A DNA stretch of 55,121 nucleotides from a virus. Location of the stretch: the IMG/VR virus record IMGVR_UViG_3300025305_000023, positions 1 to 55,121 of that record. One strand, written 5' to 3'. The stretch's first letter is position 1; every line of letters starts with the position of its first letter. This document shows, piece after piece, positions 35,561-42,854 of the stretch. Both the position numbers and the translations under genes were made by a program. The notes below the pieces were generated by a model. The model saw only the letters and a program-made list of their open reading frames with translations, was not told the DNA's origin and ran no database searches.

Positions 35561-35784
35561 TATACCTTTTTCTTCCATCCCTCTTTTATAAGGTAATTCC
35601 ATCGCATTCGTGCTGACAACTTGTTCATCCACGTTCCAGAATCGTTGATCACCACTTTGTCCTCATCACGAAACACAACAAATTTAGAAACGACATTTTC
35701 ATTCCCATGCTGAAGATAATATGTGTCTGTATCTGTGGACAATTCACTCCACTGGTGTCCGCCTAATACGTCATCTGGTTTCAA
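35560..35784 (-). CDS. A-R-x-x-W family small protein
   Basis: About 74 residues. I prefer a TTG start at 35784, overlapping the previous stop and preceded by AAGGAAGG; GTG at 35802 is the alternative. It ends in LSARMRWNYLIKEGWKKKV, the family motif at the very C-terminus. The middle (TYYLQHGNENVVSKFVVFRDEDKVVIN) is a beta-hairpin-rich region. Function unknown. Confidence 0.55.
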   Translation of the reverse strand: MKPDDVLGGHQWSELSTDTDTYYLQHGNENVVSKFVVFRDEDKVVINDSGTWMNKLSARMRWNYLIKEGWKKKV

Positions 35785-36137
35785 AACACACCTTCCTTCC
35801 ACATGCGATCTGTAATAGAATACTGCAAATGTTTTGCTTCTGCTTCTCCATCACCATCCCATTCGCCAGTTTCCCATTGCTTGATGTGGACAAATTCGTG
35901 AACGATGGTCGCAACGAAATCCCTTAGACACTGCTTGGGGTTCACAGAGATCTCGTATGTGGCGTCTTCTGTCGCATCACGCTCTCCACACTCACCCCAA
36001 CAATCTAGATCGGGGTTGATATCAATGACCACCTTCTTCACATCTTTCAATGTAAAGAATTCAGAAAGCCATTGTCCTGCAATCTCTGCAACACCTTGCA
36101 AATCTTTGTGAACGTATTTTGAAACAACGTAGGTCAA
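35781..36137 (-). CDS. HExxH zinc-metallopeptidase-like protein
   Basis: The frame opens at 36239, but the first 100 bases overlap the upstream gene, so a TTG start at 36137 (118 residues) is likely. Residues around 73-80 read TIVHEFVHIKQW, a HExxH zinc site, followed by GEAEAKHLQY with possible third ligand Glu. This small SprT/zincin-like layout is common in phages. Three Cys (CWGEC, QC) precede the site. It lies within the A-R-x-x-W cluster. Substrate unknown. Confidence 0.7.
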   Translation of the reverse strand: MTYVVSKYVHKDLQGVAEIAGQWLSEFFTLKDVKKVVIDINPDLDCWGECGERDATEDATYEISVNPKQCLRDFVATIVHEFVHIKQWETGEWDGDGEAEAKHLQYSITDRMWKEGVF

Positions 36138-36139
36138 TA

Positions 36140-36556
36140 TTATGCTACCTGTCTTTTGTAACCTTTGTCCACCAACTTGTTCCACAGGGTCCGTGCTTTC
36201 GCTGGAGGATAATATCCGTTTACATACTCGTCTTGCCACACATCATCGTTGTGGAATATTTGGATGTTGTGTGGGTCATGCGTTCGGAACTTCCAAGTAT
36301 CCTTGCTCGGCGGATTGCCCGCGTTCGGACGGTGACGAATCAATACCCACGAAGTAACAGTGAACAACCCATGATCCTTGCTGATTTGCTTTTGGAGAGA
36401 AGAGTTCCGATTTTCCTGAATCAACGCACGATAAAATGCTTCAATCTTTTCAGGTTTCGTCATTTTCCTATAACGAGCATTCAACTGCTCATCCGTCATG
36501 GACGTAACGCGGCCGAGTTCGTGGTTAAACGTATCGATATTCTGCCAACTTGTCAT
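36140..36556 (-). CDS. A-R-x-x-W family protein
   Basis: 138 residues. The N-terminal helix region (MTSWQNIDTFNHELGRVTSMTDEQLNARYRKMTKPEKIEAFYRALIQ) is charged. The C-terminus has GYYPPAKARTLWNKLVDKGYKRQ, the family motif. TAATG links it to the previous gene. Function unknown. Confidence 0.6.
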   Translation of the reverse strand: MTSWQNIDTFNHELGRVTSMTDEQLNARYRKMTKPEKIEAFYRALIQENRNSSLQKQISKDHGLFTVTSWVLIRHRPNAGNPPSKDTWKFRTHDPHNIQIFHNDDVWQDEYVNGYYPPAKARTLWNKLVDKGYKRQVA

Positions 36557-37158
36557 TATTGTTCCAATCCTTGTCTTTGGAGCGTAGAGAGATTATCCCA
36601 TACTTCACGCGCCTTGTCTAGTGTGTACCAGTTACGCACGGTGAATTTTGGGTTTTGATCCCGTGGCGAAAATGACGCAACATCAAGATCTGACCACACA
36701 TAAAAAGTACCAATCTTTGTGCCTCTGAGAACACATGGATGCTCAGTAGCAGTAGAATTCGATATTGCTTCTAGCAACCCTTCGCTTTCTGTCACATCCC
36801 CGTACTGTCTTGCGATCATCTTGTTGTCGTTCAACCATTCAAGCGTGGTAAGACCGTTGCACATATCATCACGATAATCATCGTCGCTATTTTTCGGGTC
36901 GAAGATGTTGACGATTGCAGGGATGTTCGGTCCCAATTTCTGATCGAGCATGTGTGCTGGCATCCACCAGTAACCACTCTTGAATACTGTTCTGGAGTAA
37001 CCATTCCTACCATTCTTATCAGGACACCATCGACCGCCAATGTCCTTCACGAAGTCTTTCTCTTCGTAGTGGACGTTTAGGCGAAGACCCTCTGCGAAAC
37101 ATTGTTTCGTCCAAGGGGTGTAGTTATCACGCCAGACTCGTAGTTCGTTTTTTCTCAT
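36556..37158 (-). CDS. A-R-x-x-W family protein, larger member
   Basis: 200 residues. YTLDKAREVWDNLSTLQRQG lies at the C-terminus. The middle has GTFYVWSDLDVASFSPRD. The N-terminal half includes GGRWCPDKNGRNGYSRTVFKSGYWWMPAHML, rich in Trp and Gly. It begins with an ATGA overlap. Function unknown. Confidence 0.6.
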   Translation of the reverse strand: MRKNELRVWRDNYTPWTKQCFAEGLRLNVHYEEKDFVKDIGGRWCPDKNGRNGYSRTVFKSGYWWMPAHMLDQKLGPNIPAIVNIFDPKNSDDDYRDDMCNGLTTLEWLNDNKMIARQYGDVTESEGLLEAISNSTATEHPCVLRGTKIGTFYVWSDLDVASFSPRDQNPKFTVRNWYTLDKAREVWDNLSTLQRQGLEQ

Positions 37159-37352
37159 TTTGTGATGTAACCCATGTTGTTATATTTCGTCCAGATATCC
37201 CGTGCTTCCGATATCGAACATTTTCTCTGACCGCTGGTGCCTGTGTTTTCTGCGTTGGTGAAAATCTCGGCACGATCATCGCCCTTGAACACATAGAAGG
37301 AGATGGTTTCCCCGTCTTTGTATATGTGAAATCTGTCTGGTAGGTTGCTCAC
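37155..37352 (-). CDS. A-R-x-x-W family protein, minimal member
   Basis: 65 residues, GTG start overlapping the previous stop (GTGA). It is almost only the shared module: a beta-rich first half (FHIYKDGETISFYVFKGDD) and SISEARDIWTKYNNMGYITK at the end. It defines the core of the family. Function unknown. Confidence 0.6.
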   Translation of the reverse strand: MSNLPDRFHIYKDGETISFYVFKGDDRAEIFTNAENTGTSGQRKCSISEARDIWTKYNNMGYITK

Positions 37353-37615
37353 GAAATCATCTCCACGGACACGTTCTCAGTGCCGCACTTTTTCTGCAAC
37401 TCGTTCAAACGCTCAAATGCGAGAGAACGAATCTGGGTATCGGTCATTCCACCATATGTGTCATTACGCGCAATAGGCGGAAACAGCGCACGAATGCTGA
37501 CTGTCTCGCCGTTCCCTTGCGTGAATGGGTAGACGAACCAACAGTAGGAACCGTAGGTATCGGGGTCGCGGGGGGGGATTGGGTTCTTGAACCCGTGTGA
37601 GGGTGTCTTGCTCAT
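37349..37615 (-). CDS. First gene of the small-gene operon, hypothetical
   Basis: 88 residues from ATG 37615 (MSKTPSHGFKNPIPPRDPDTYGSYCWFVYPF). The ATG lies exactly six bases after a TATAAT box, so the message is probably leaderless; no ribosome site is present. The C-terminal part DTQIRSLAFERLNELQKKC is helical. It leads an operon of about ten overlapping genes running to the tRNAs. No family known. Confidence 0.6.
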   Translation of the reverse strand: MSKTPSHGFKNPIPPRDPDTYGSYCWFVYPFTQGNGETVSIRALFPPIARNDTYGGMTDTQIRSLAFERLNELQKKCGTENVSVEMIS

Positions 37616-37621
37616 ATGTAT

Positions 37622-37650
37622 ATTATACCAGAAATCCACCCCGGCGTCAA
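37622..37650 (-). promoter_or_regulatory. Sigma70-like promoter with leaderless start
   Basis: Minus strand TTGACG, 17 bases, TATAAT with an upstream TG (TGGTATAAT), then six bases to ATG. The expected transcription start falls on or next to the A of the ATG. Confidence 0.75.
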
Positions 37651-37835
37651 GAAGTAGGGTTGTATTTTCGGGGTTTGTTAGGGTAATTGGAGGATTTAGG
37701 GGTTCATAAGTGCTTGAAAAACAAGGATTTATGAAAATTTCACTTTTCAGGAAGATTCTTGCAATTTTCTGTACATGGGGGGTATCTGGGCAAGACTCTC
37801 CTTTTCATTCTTTTTATTATAATAAAATTTATAGT
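37651..37835. other. Intergenic stretch without a supported gene
   Basis: Two T- and A-rich blocks and no convincing open frame with a ribosome site. A plus-strand frame from 37759 reads as hydrophobic noise. On the minus strand it follows a small basic gene and may hold its terminator, but no clear stem is visible. Confidence 0.5.
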
Positions 37836-37970
37836 TTACCGAAGTCTTTTCCCGTTTCCACACTTTGAGGTTCGTGCTGCAACATTTCCTTTTTTTGTTT
37901 TACTATTTCGAGGAGAACCCACCTTGATTCGGTTTGCAACTGCTGGATCATATGCTTTTCGTTTTGTCAT
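37836..37970 (-). CDS. Small, highly basic protein (44 aa)
   Basis: ATG 37970, stop 37836. MTKRKAYDPAVANRIKVGSPRNSKTKKGNVAARTSKCGNGKRLR carries about 14 Lys/Arg. It follows the LSm-like gene by 14 bases in the same direction. Such peptides may bind nucleic acid. Ribosome site weak. Confidence 0.5.
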   Translation of the reverse strand: MTKRKAYDPAVANRIKVGSPRNSKTKKGNVAARTSKCGNGKRLR

Positions 37971-37984
37971 TTTATATTATTCCA

Positions 37985-38308
37985 TCATGTATTGAGTTTA
38001 AGACTAGCACCAGTTATATTTCCCCCCGGACCCCTCGGAGGAACAACAATTCCAGAACCAAACATTGAATTATATTGATTTAATAATTCATCAACCGGAT
38101 CGGTCACAAAAACCACAAATTGTGATGAAATTTCAATACCCTCTTCAATATCTGCATATGGAAGCCATTGACCAAACGCAAGTTGATCTTTTCCTGCTGG
38201 AATAAGAATTGCAGGCTTCTTAAGAATATAACTTACATTATCAATTTGTTCAGTTTTGGCAAGCAGTTCCTCGCCAGTCGTTAGTCGCACAAGTTTAACA
38301 TCACTCAT
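37985..38308 (-). CDS. LSm/SH3-like small protein
   Basis: 107 residues from ATG 38308, which has AAGGAG seven bases upstream. DVKLVRLTTGEELLAKTEQIDNVSYILKKPAILIP is an Sm-like barrel opening common in T4-like marine phages. The C-terminus is Gly/Pro-rich and flexible. LSm proteins bind RNA or protein partners; the role here is unknown. Confidence 0.65.
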   Translation of the reverse strand: MSDVKLVRLTTGEELLAKTEQIDNVSYILKKPAILIPAGKDQLAFGQWLPYADIEEGIEISSQFVVFVTDPVDELLNQYNSMFGSGIVVPPRGPGGNITGASLKLNT

Positions 38309-38537
38309 TATCATCTCCTTCAATATCCTCTGGTTGAGGAATGTCTGTCATGTCGTAAATTCCACCTGGCTGCATGATATTCTTTTTAGAATTTCCTTTT
38401 TTCTTGCTACCAAATGTTTCTTCCCAATTTGTATCCCATTTCTTTTTATCAACAGGACGATACTTATCACCTTTTCCTGCTTTTCCATCAACCATCACAA
38501 ATTGTCTCTTTGCCGGGTAAAATTTTGATCCACTCAT
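38301..38537 (-). CDS. Small hypothetical (G-D-K-Y-R-P-V-D-K-K-K)
   Basis: 78 residues from ATG 38537. FVMVDGKAGKGDKYRPVDKKKWDTNWEETFGSKKKG is a basic N-terminal region of a type seen repeatedly in marine T4-like phages. The C-terminus is acidic (EDIEGDDNE). The start overlaps the upstream gene by 50 bases, and its position is less certain. Function unknown. Confidence 0.6.
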   Translation of the reverse strand: MSGSKFYPAKRQFVMVDGKAGKGDKYRPVDKKKWDTNWEETFGSKKKGNSKKNIMQPGGIYDMTDIPQPEDIEGDDNE

Positions 38538-38682
38538 CTGCTGCTTGAACATCTTCAAGCATTTGATCACATGCACATTTATCTGCTGGTGTGCATCTAC
38601 AATCATCTGAAAAATATATCAATTTTGCTTTTAATCCACGAATTATTTGTTCATTTGGTTCCATAAAGGCCACATCCTTCAT
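38488..38682 (-). CDS. Small Cys-containing hypothetical protein
   Basis: 64 residues. MEPNEQIIRGLKAKLIYFSDDCRCTPADKCACDQMLEDV has four Cys in CRC..CAC, a possible metal site, before a helical end. It begins with an ATGA overlap with the methyltransferase gene, so it is co-translated. Confidence 0.6.
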   Translation of the reverse strand: MKDVAFMEPNEQIIRGLKAKLIYFSDDCRCTPADKCACDQMLEDVQAADEWIKILPGKETICDG

Positions 38683-39446
38683 TCTGATAAAAAATCATCC
38701 AACGTTGCAACAGACAACACATCTGCTATACGTTCATTAGTTATTCTATAGTATTTATCATCCATTTCAATACCAATGTAATTTCTTTTTAAATTTATTG
38801 CTGCAATTGCAGTTGTTCCACTACCAATACAATTATCCAAAACTATATCTCCCTCTTTGGTATATGTTCGGATCATATATTCAAAGAGAGCAGTTGGTTT
38901 TTGTGTTGGGTGTAATCCAGTTTCTTGTTTAAAACGAAGAATCGTTTTTGGATATCGTGTTCCACGATTCTCGCGGTGCATACTTTTCTGATTGGCATAT
39001 ACTTCGCCAATAGTAGCACCATCTTTTGAGAAGAATCCACTATAAGGTTTTCCCTCTTCCATTTGAGGAAAATACTTTGATCGTTTTTTGGAAAACACCA
39101 ATACATTTTCATGAGATTTCATCGGCATTACGTTTGCGTTCAATGGATTTGTTCCTTGTGGTTTTTCCCAAATCCATTCATACCTAAACATCTTGATGTT
39201 ACTTGCAACCAATACACTGGTGAATGGTTGGGCAGCAGTTAGAACAATTGCAGCGTCTTCTTTTGCAATTCTGGTGTACTGACTCCACAAATCTTCAAAA
39301 GGAATTATAACGTCCCATTTACACGCAGTAGTTCCGTATGGAAGATCGCATAGAATCATATCAACAGAGTCATCTGGAATATCTTTCATAACTTCCAGAC
39401 AGTCTCCGTGGATAATTTGGTTTTTGAAGTCTTCTATGTTTTTCAT
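38679..39446 (-). CDS. DNA adenine/N4-type methyltransferase (beta-class order)
   Basis: 255 residues from ATG 39446, overlapping the previous stop. Catalytic motif IV is DLPYG at 34-38 and the SAM-binding motif I is D-N-C-x-GSGTT (GSGTT at 208-212), so motif IV precedes motif I as in beta-class enzymes. Around residues 100-200 are FRYEWIWEKPQGTNPLNA, HENVLVFSKK, RYPKTILRFKQE and LHPTQKPTALFEYMIRTYT, standard for phage-borne DLPYG methylases. It methylates adenine (or exocyclic amino groups) in a short site. The gene upstream looks like a restriction endonuclease. Confidence 0.9.
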   Translation of the reverse strand: MKNIEDFKNQIIHGDCLEVMKDIPDDSVDMILCDLPYGTTACKWDVIIPFEDLWSQYTRIAKEDAAIVLTAAQPFTSVLVASNIKMFRYEWIWEKPQGTNPLNANVMPMKSHENVLVFSKKRSKYFPQMEEGKPYSGFFSKDGATIGEVYANQKSMHRENRGTRYPKTILRFKQETGLHPTQKPTALFEYMIRTYTKEGDIVLDNCIGSGTTAIAAINLKRNYIGIEMDDKYYRITNERIADVLSVATLDDFLSE

Positions 39447-40003
39447 TTTGGAATTTCTATAATTGCTCGTTCGTTCAATAGAGAAAGTGGAATATCTAAC
39501 CACAACTGATCGCTCATCGATTTATGGATTCTAGCAACAAACGTGTTTCCTATTCCCTTCCATCCATCTTTTGTTTTTTTCCAATTTAATGATCTATAAT
39601 CCAGAATATCAGAATCAAAAGTATAAAGCGTATAGTGATGATTCGGTAAATCGTCTTTATATGATAAACAAAAGAATACGTCCTCATGATTCTCTGAGAG
39701 ATAATTTATTTTTTCTTCTAAGGTTTTCTTTGATGTTGTTCGGTGTGAAGAAACTGTGAATTTTGGTTTCTTCTTTCCTTTCATCCTTCCACCTTTACAG
39801 GATATTCTAATATCATTGTAAGTAATATCAGTTCCCACTTGATGACTGCCTGGATTCCACAACACATCATCGGATTGTTTAATTAGAGAATTATACAACA
39901 AATTCTCCCAGTTTATCCCATTAATAGGACTTACTAGGAGTCTGTGATATATTTGGAATTGTTCTTCCATATCAACAGATATTTTGTCGTAATCAATTTG
40001 CAT
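39443..40003 (-). CDS. Restriction-endonuclease-like protein paired with the methylase
   Basis: 186 residues from the second ATG (40003), which is six bases after a TATAAT box. NWENLLYNSLIKQ is followed by WNPGSHQVGTDITYNDIRISCKGGR (D59, S68-C-K70), resembling the G-x-D-I-x(n)-[DES]-x-K core of PD-(D/E)xK type II enzymes, with the acidic residue before K replaced by Ser-Cys. It overlaps the methylase gene by four bases, the usual layout of a restriction-modification pair. It could degrade competing phage or host DNA, or be a nicking or homing enzyme. Family assignment is an inference. Confidence 0.55.
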   Translation of the reverse strand: MQIDYDKISVDMEEQFQIYHRLLVSPINGINWENLLYNSLIKQSDDVLWNPGSHQVGTDITYNDIRISCKGGRMKGKKKPKFTVSSHRTTSKKTLEEKINYLSENHEDVFFCLSYKDDLPNHHYTLYTFDSDILDYRSLNWKKTKDGWKGIGNTFVARIHKSMSDQLWLDIPLSLLNERAIIEIPK

Positions 40004-40009
40004 CATTAA

Positions 40010-40037
40010 ATTATATCACACATAATTCTAATGTCAA
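40010..40037 (-). promoter_or_regulatory. Sigma70-like promoter with leaderless start (restriction-modification pair)
   Basis: TTGACA (40037-40032), 16 bases, TATAAT (40015-40010), then six bases to ATG 40003: near-consensus elements, and an expected transcription start at the start codon. Confidence 0.8.
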
Positions 40038-40044
40038 CAAGTTT

Positions 40045-40570
40045 ATCGAAAGACAAGATGCCCGGGCGAATAACGCACGCTACTCTACAACCCGAACACC
40101 TTATCGTGATTTGTTCGTTCCCAGTGGGGGCCACCCACTCAATGCCGTAATGAATCTTACATCATTTTCACCCGAAGGTCTACGAATGCCTTGTACTCGG
40201 GGGAACGAGTTATTTCGGCCTGGGGAGGATTTCATTATACCTCCAACTTTCGGGGTCAACTAATGTTATTAATTTACCCTACTTGCACCATCGCTGTTTG
40301 AGTTACCAAACTAGACTCAGGCACTTGCCCGTCATCTACCCCACTACAGGGAGCAACATACTTTAGTCCGCATGACGAAAACTTTTTCAGTCACCAGGCT
40401 TGTGTGGTGATCAATCCCACACATAGTTATTCAATTTTCAAAAGCACCGGCAGGGCGGGCCCGCCCCGCCGGGCATAGAACAAGTTTTAGTTACTACTTT
40501 CTACAGTAGCGGCAGATCTCATAGTAGTGCGATAATGCGATTAACTATGATTTTCAATCCACATTTATGA
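40045..40570 (-). ncRNA. Candidate large structured RNA, no gene visible
   Basis: About 525 bases contain no credible open frame but many hairpins, strongest in the minus sense: a C-UUCG-G tetraloop near 40190, AGTGGG/CCCACT near 40130, ACTCG/CGAGT near 40206, GGAGG/CCTCC near 40230, TGTGTGG/CCACACA near 40420 competing with TCACCA/TGGTGA, CTACT/AGTAG near 40500, and a 26-base GC palindrome. It lies between a small HTH-like gene and a strong promoter, near tRNA-Lys. Size and tRNA neighbourhood recall the phage ROOL and GOLLD RNAs, but I cannot match any family. Strand is inferred. Confidence 0.4.
40447..40472. repeat. 26-base GC palindrome
   Basis: Thirteen bases pair with the following thirteen, with a single G-T pair when read on the minus strand (none on the DNA level except one mismatch). 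It is sharply GC-rich in an AT-rich region. Could be the base of the RNA above, a weak terminator, or a protein-binding site. Confidence 0.75.
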
Positions 40571-40606
40571 TTGAGATCATTCAATCAACTAAAACCCAAA
40601 ACCAAA

Positions 40607-40861
40607 TCAGCAAAGTCCAGCACGAATGGCAAACGGATTGTCCGTGTAACCATGGAATTCCATCCCGTAGGAGGTCTTGCCACTGGCGGATGGGCAAGAA
40701 GTAACGCTCCAGTTACCGTATGCTTCAACCTGATTCTTGATATCACTGATCGTAGCGCGCATGTTGCTCACACCGAATCGGCTTGAAGCCTGGCCGGGGG
40801 TGAGGGACTTGCCTTGTGCAAGATGATTAATGACACGCTGCTTCTTTGTAAGAGTACTCAT
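40607..40861 (-). CDS. Small HTH-like DNA-binding protein
   Basis: 84 residues from ATG 40861, which has GGAG nine bases upstream; an ATG at 40876 is less likely. TKKQRVINHLAQGKSLTPGQASSRFGVSNMRATISDIKNQ is a winged-helix/HTH pattern, with SRFGVSNMRATISDIK as recognition-helix region. The C-terminal half is a short beta region ending F-A-I-R-A-G-L. It has its own promoter with a leader of about 75 bases, and lies just upstream of the candidate RNA. A local regulator is plausible but unproven. Confidence 0.65.
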   Translation of the reverse strand: MSTLTKKQRVINHLAQGKSLTPGQASSRFGVSNMRATISDIKNQVEAYGNWSVTSCPSASGKTSYGMEFHGYTDNPFAIRAGLC

Positions 40862-40950
40862 AATGTACTTCTCCATTCAATTGCGACATTTACTTAAGAA
40901 AAGAAAAAGATGTCTGTCGCTCGCATCCGTTTCTTGATTGTTATACGAGT

Positions 40951-40978
40951 AGTATACTCTACTGCTCCCCGTTGTCAA
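40951..40978 (-). promoter_or_regulatory. Sigma70-like promoter of the HTH gene
   Basis: TTGACA (40978-40973), 16 bases, TATACT (40956-40951) on the minus strand, followed by an untranslated leader to ATG 40861. Confidence 0.7.
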
Positions 40979-41085
40979 GACCTTGTTTGCACGAAATTGT
41001 AAATTTTCTTTGCTTCTTCGATAATCTCTTCGTGCGTTGGATAAACTGGCATTTCTGTACACGATATTCTTATTTTTATGTATAA

Positions 41086-41158
41086 TGGGTCGGGTGGGAA
41101 TCGAACCCACGACTTCCGGTTTAAAAGACCGATACTCTGCCAATTGAGTTACCAACCC
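41086..41158 (-). tRNA. tRNA-Lys (anticodon TTT)
   Basis: Acceptor GGGTTGG / CCGACCC, anticodon stem TCGGT / ACCGG with loop CTTTTAA, T-arm GTGGG-TTCGATT-CCCAC, discriminator A. No encoded CCA. It follows the DUF4406 gene by seven bases and is probably cut from that transcript. Confidence 0.93.
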
Positions 41159-41165
41159 TGTTGGG

Positions 41166-41549
41166 TCAGTGTTTATATTTTTCTGGTAACGGTGCTTCAT
41201 AATAAATATCCAACCCTATTGCCTTTGCCAAATGCCATTCCGCTTTTGCACCACGACTCATTTCCCAATCGCTCATCATATAAATGGCGGTACAATGTTC
41301 ACAAATGGCATCCATATCACGCTTCAATGCACTTCGCATAAATTCGTGATCTTCATAATTGGTATCAGGATCAAACTGGTGAGGTCCATTAATTGGCTTT
41401 TCATCATCCCTATCCATCTCTGCTGGATTAATGACATTCCAACCCTGCTTCTCAAGAACTCTGGATTGCCGGTCAAATGCGGGATAATTGTAATCATCAA
41501 ACCCTCTCATCGGACCTGCAATATAGATTGTTGGTTTTCGTTCAACCAT
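41166..41549 (-). CDS. DUF4406 nucleoside 2-deoxyribosyltransferase-like protein
   Basis: 127 residues from ATG 41549, six bases after TATAAT; the in-frame ATG at 41567 lies inside the promoter. TIYIAGPMRGFDDYNYPAFDRQ, GWNVINPAEMDRDD, MRSALKRDMDAICEHCTAIYMMSDWEMSRGAKAEWHLAKAIGLDI are the DUF4406 family core. The fold resembles nucleoside deoxyribosyltransferases, which swap bases on deoxynucleosides, so a role in nucleotide salvage or modification is likely. The catalytic Glu equivalent may be the E in AKAEWHLA. Confidence 0.8.
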   Translation of the reverse strand: MVERKPTIYIAGPMRGFDDYNYPAFDRQSRVLEKQGWNVINPAEMDRDDEKPINGPHQFDPDTNYEDHEFMRSALKRDMDAICEHCTAIYMMSDWEMSRGAKAEWHLAKAIGLDIYYEAPLPEKYKH

Positions 41550-41555
41550 GCTGTA

Positions 41556-41583
41556 ATTATATGCCATATTAGGGATATGTCAA
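41556..41583 (-). promoter_or_regulatory. Sigma70-like promoter with leaderless start (DUF4406 gene, tRNA-Lys)
   Basis: TTGACA (41583-41578), 16 bases, TATAAT (41561-41556), six bases, ATG 41549. Same spacing as the promoters at 37.6, 40.0 and 52.5 kb. Confidence 0.8.
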
Positions 41584-41662
41584 AATAAAACTAACCCCAT
41601 ATAGATCTTTTTCTTTTCCCCATCAAATCAGCAATTTTCTTTGCAGTCATCTATGCAAGTCA

Positions 41663-42826
41663 TTAATTTGCTTTTCTAAACTGCTGCAATTTCTTCCTTG
41701 GAACTTTGAGTCCAGAAACTATAGTGTACAGCCTCAGACTATCTTTGTTGTCCTCATATATCCCTCTGTGCAATACTGCATTCGGACACAGCGAAGATAG
41801 TGTATCAAACCCATAGGATAGGCTGTCCATCAAACCCGGTGTATTTTCCATGATGTCCTTGCTGCCGACTGCCACACATGCAGCAGCACTAGAATCTGAA
41901 AGTTCTACGTCACTGAGAAGTGTCTTTTCAATGTTGGCCTTGATTGCATTTGATACCTTTTGTTCGTCATCAAATTCCTTTAGTTTCGCAACACCCATCA
42001 CCAATACACCACCGCATCTCAGTACACCTGCATAGTCCGTAGGATCAAATGAAGTGTACGGCGAAGCATTGTTGGTAAGAATATTGAACACATGGAACAA
42101 TCCAGATACAGTGTTGTTGACCGTAGGCCAGAATTGTTTGACGGTCAGTCCCTTGTACATCTTTTCGATTTTGGAATTGTCGATGATGAGGAGTGGCGAG
42201 ATTTCACCAGATTCTGCACATTCGCCAATGCTGCTCAATGTCTCATATGCATTTGCAGATACCTGTGGTGATGTTGCTTCCCCTCTTGTGGGTAATGACA
42301 TAACAACACCGACTCGTTTTTCTGGATCGTCGTGTCCAATGTATTTCATGTATTTCTTTGCAGTTTCAATCAAGACGAGTGCTGAACCGCTTCCGCTGCC
42401 ACCACCTGCACCAATGCATATGAAAACATGGTCAACATTGTTGCCATAGGTTTTCCGCATGAGATCAAACACATTTTGCTTGTACTTGTTTGCAGCCTCA
42501 TGCCCTCTTTCCATATTCTTCCCTGCACCCTGCTCACCAATGTCGAGCAGCATCTTTTGCTCTACAGGCAGATCAAGAGAATCCAGATCGTGATTGGAAG
42601 TGTTCACTGCGATGCACTTTCTATACCCCCGGTCATAGAATGCCTTGGCAATTCGTCCACCACCCTGTCCAGAACCAATCCATGCAAAGGTTTGCGAACC
42701 ACCAGATTCGTCCTTTACTGCATTCTCTTCTTCGTCTGGAATTTCGTAGTCTTCCAAATCAATGTCTGGAATTTCCAAGTCTGGAAGTTGATTATCTAGT
42801 TCTTCGTTTGTTGTTTCTTCGCTCAT
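41663..42826 (-). CDS. FtsZ/tubulin-like GTPase
   Basis: 387 residues. The GTPase domain begins at residue 45 with FAWIGSGQGGGRIAKAF (51-59 is the first nucleotide loop) and the tubulin signature GAGGGSGSGSA is at 139-149. SLPTRGEATSPQVSANAYETL and the C-terminal PNAVLHRGIYEDNKDSLRLYTIVSGL complete the fold. The first about 44 residues are a strongly acidic extension not found in FtsZ. Phage tubulins form filaments that position DNA or capsids; others interfere with host division. Which applies is unknown. It heads, with the Fe-S carrier upstream, a long minus-strand gene run. Confidence 0.85.
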   Translation of the reverse strand: MSEETTNEELDNQLPDLEIPDIDLEDYEIPDEEENAVKDESGGSQTFAWIGSGQGGGRIAKAFYDRGYRKCIAVNTSNHDLDSLDLPVEQKMLLDIGEQGAGKNMERGHEAANKYKQNVFDLMRKTYGNNVDHVFICIGAGGGSGSGSALVLIETAKKYMKYIGHDDPEKRVGVVMSLPTRGEATSPQVSANAYETLSSIGECAESGEISPLLIIDNSKIEKMYKGLTVKQFWPTVNNTVSGLFHVFNILTNNASPYTSFDPTDYAGVLRCGGVLVMGVAKLKEFDDEQKVSNAIKANIEKTLLSDVELSDSSAAACVAVGSKDIMENTPGLMDSLSYGFDTLSSLCPNAVLHRGIYEDNKDSLRLYTIVSGLKVPRKKLQQFRKAN

Positions 42827-42854
42827 GTTTTTATTCCTTTATAAATTTATCTTG

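Noticed and set aside
35162-35596. Plus-strand open frame (144 aa)
   Set aside because: Antisense to two coupled minus-strand genes with overlapping stops and starts.
37759-37995. Plus-strand open frame (78 aa)
   Set aside because: Antisense to a small basic gene, no ribosome site, and composition of noise.
40380-40460. Minus-strand peptide beginning M-C-G-I, recalling amidotransferases
   Set aside because: Only 26 residues long with no further similarity; it lies within the hairpin-rich region.
40045-40570. tmRNA or RNase P RNA
   Set aside because: No tRNA-like T-arm, no resume codon or tag, and none of the conserved RNase P core elements could be found.
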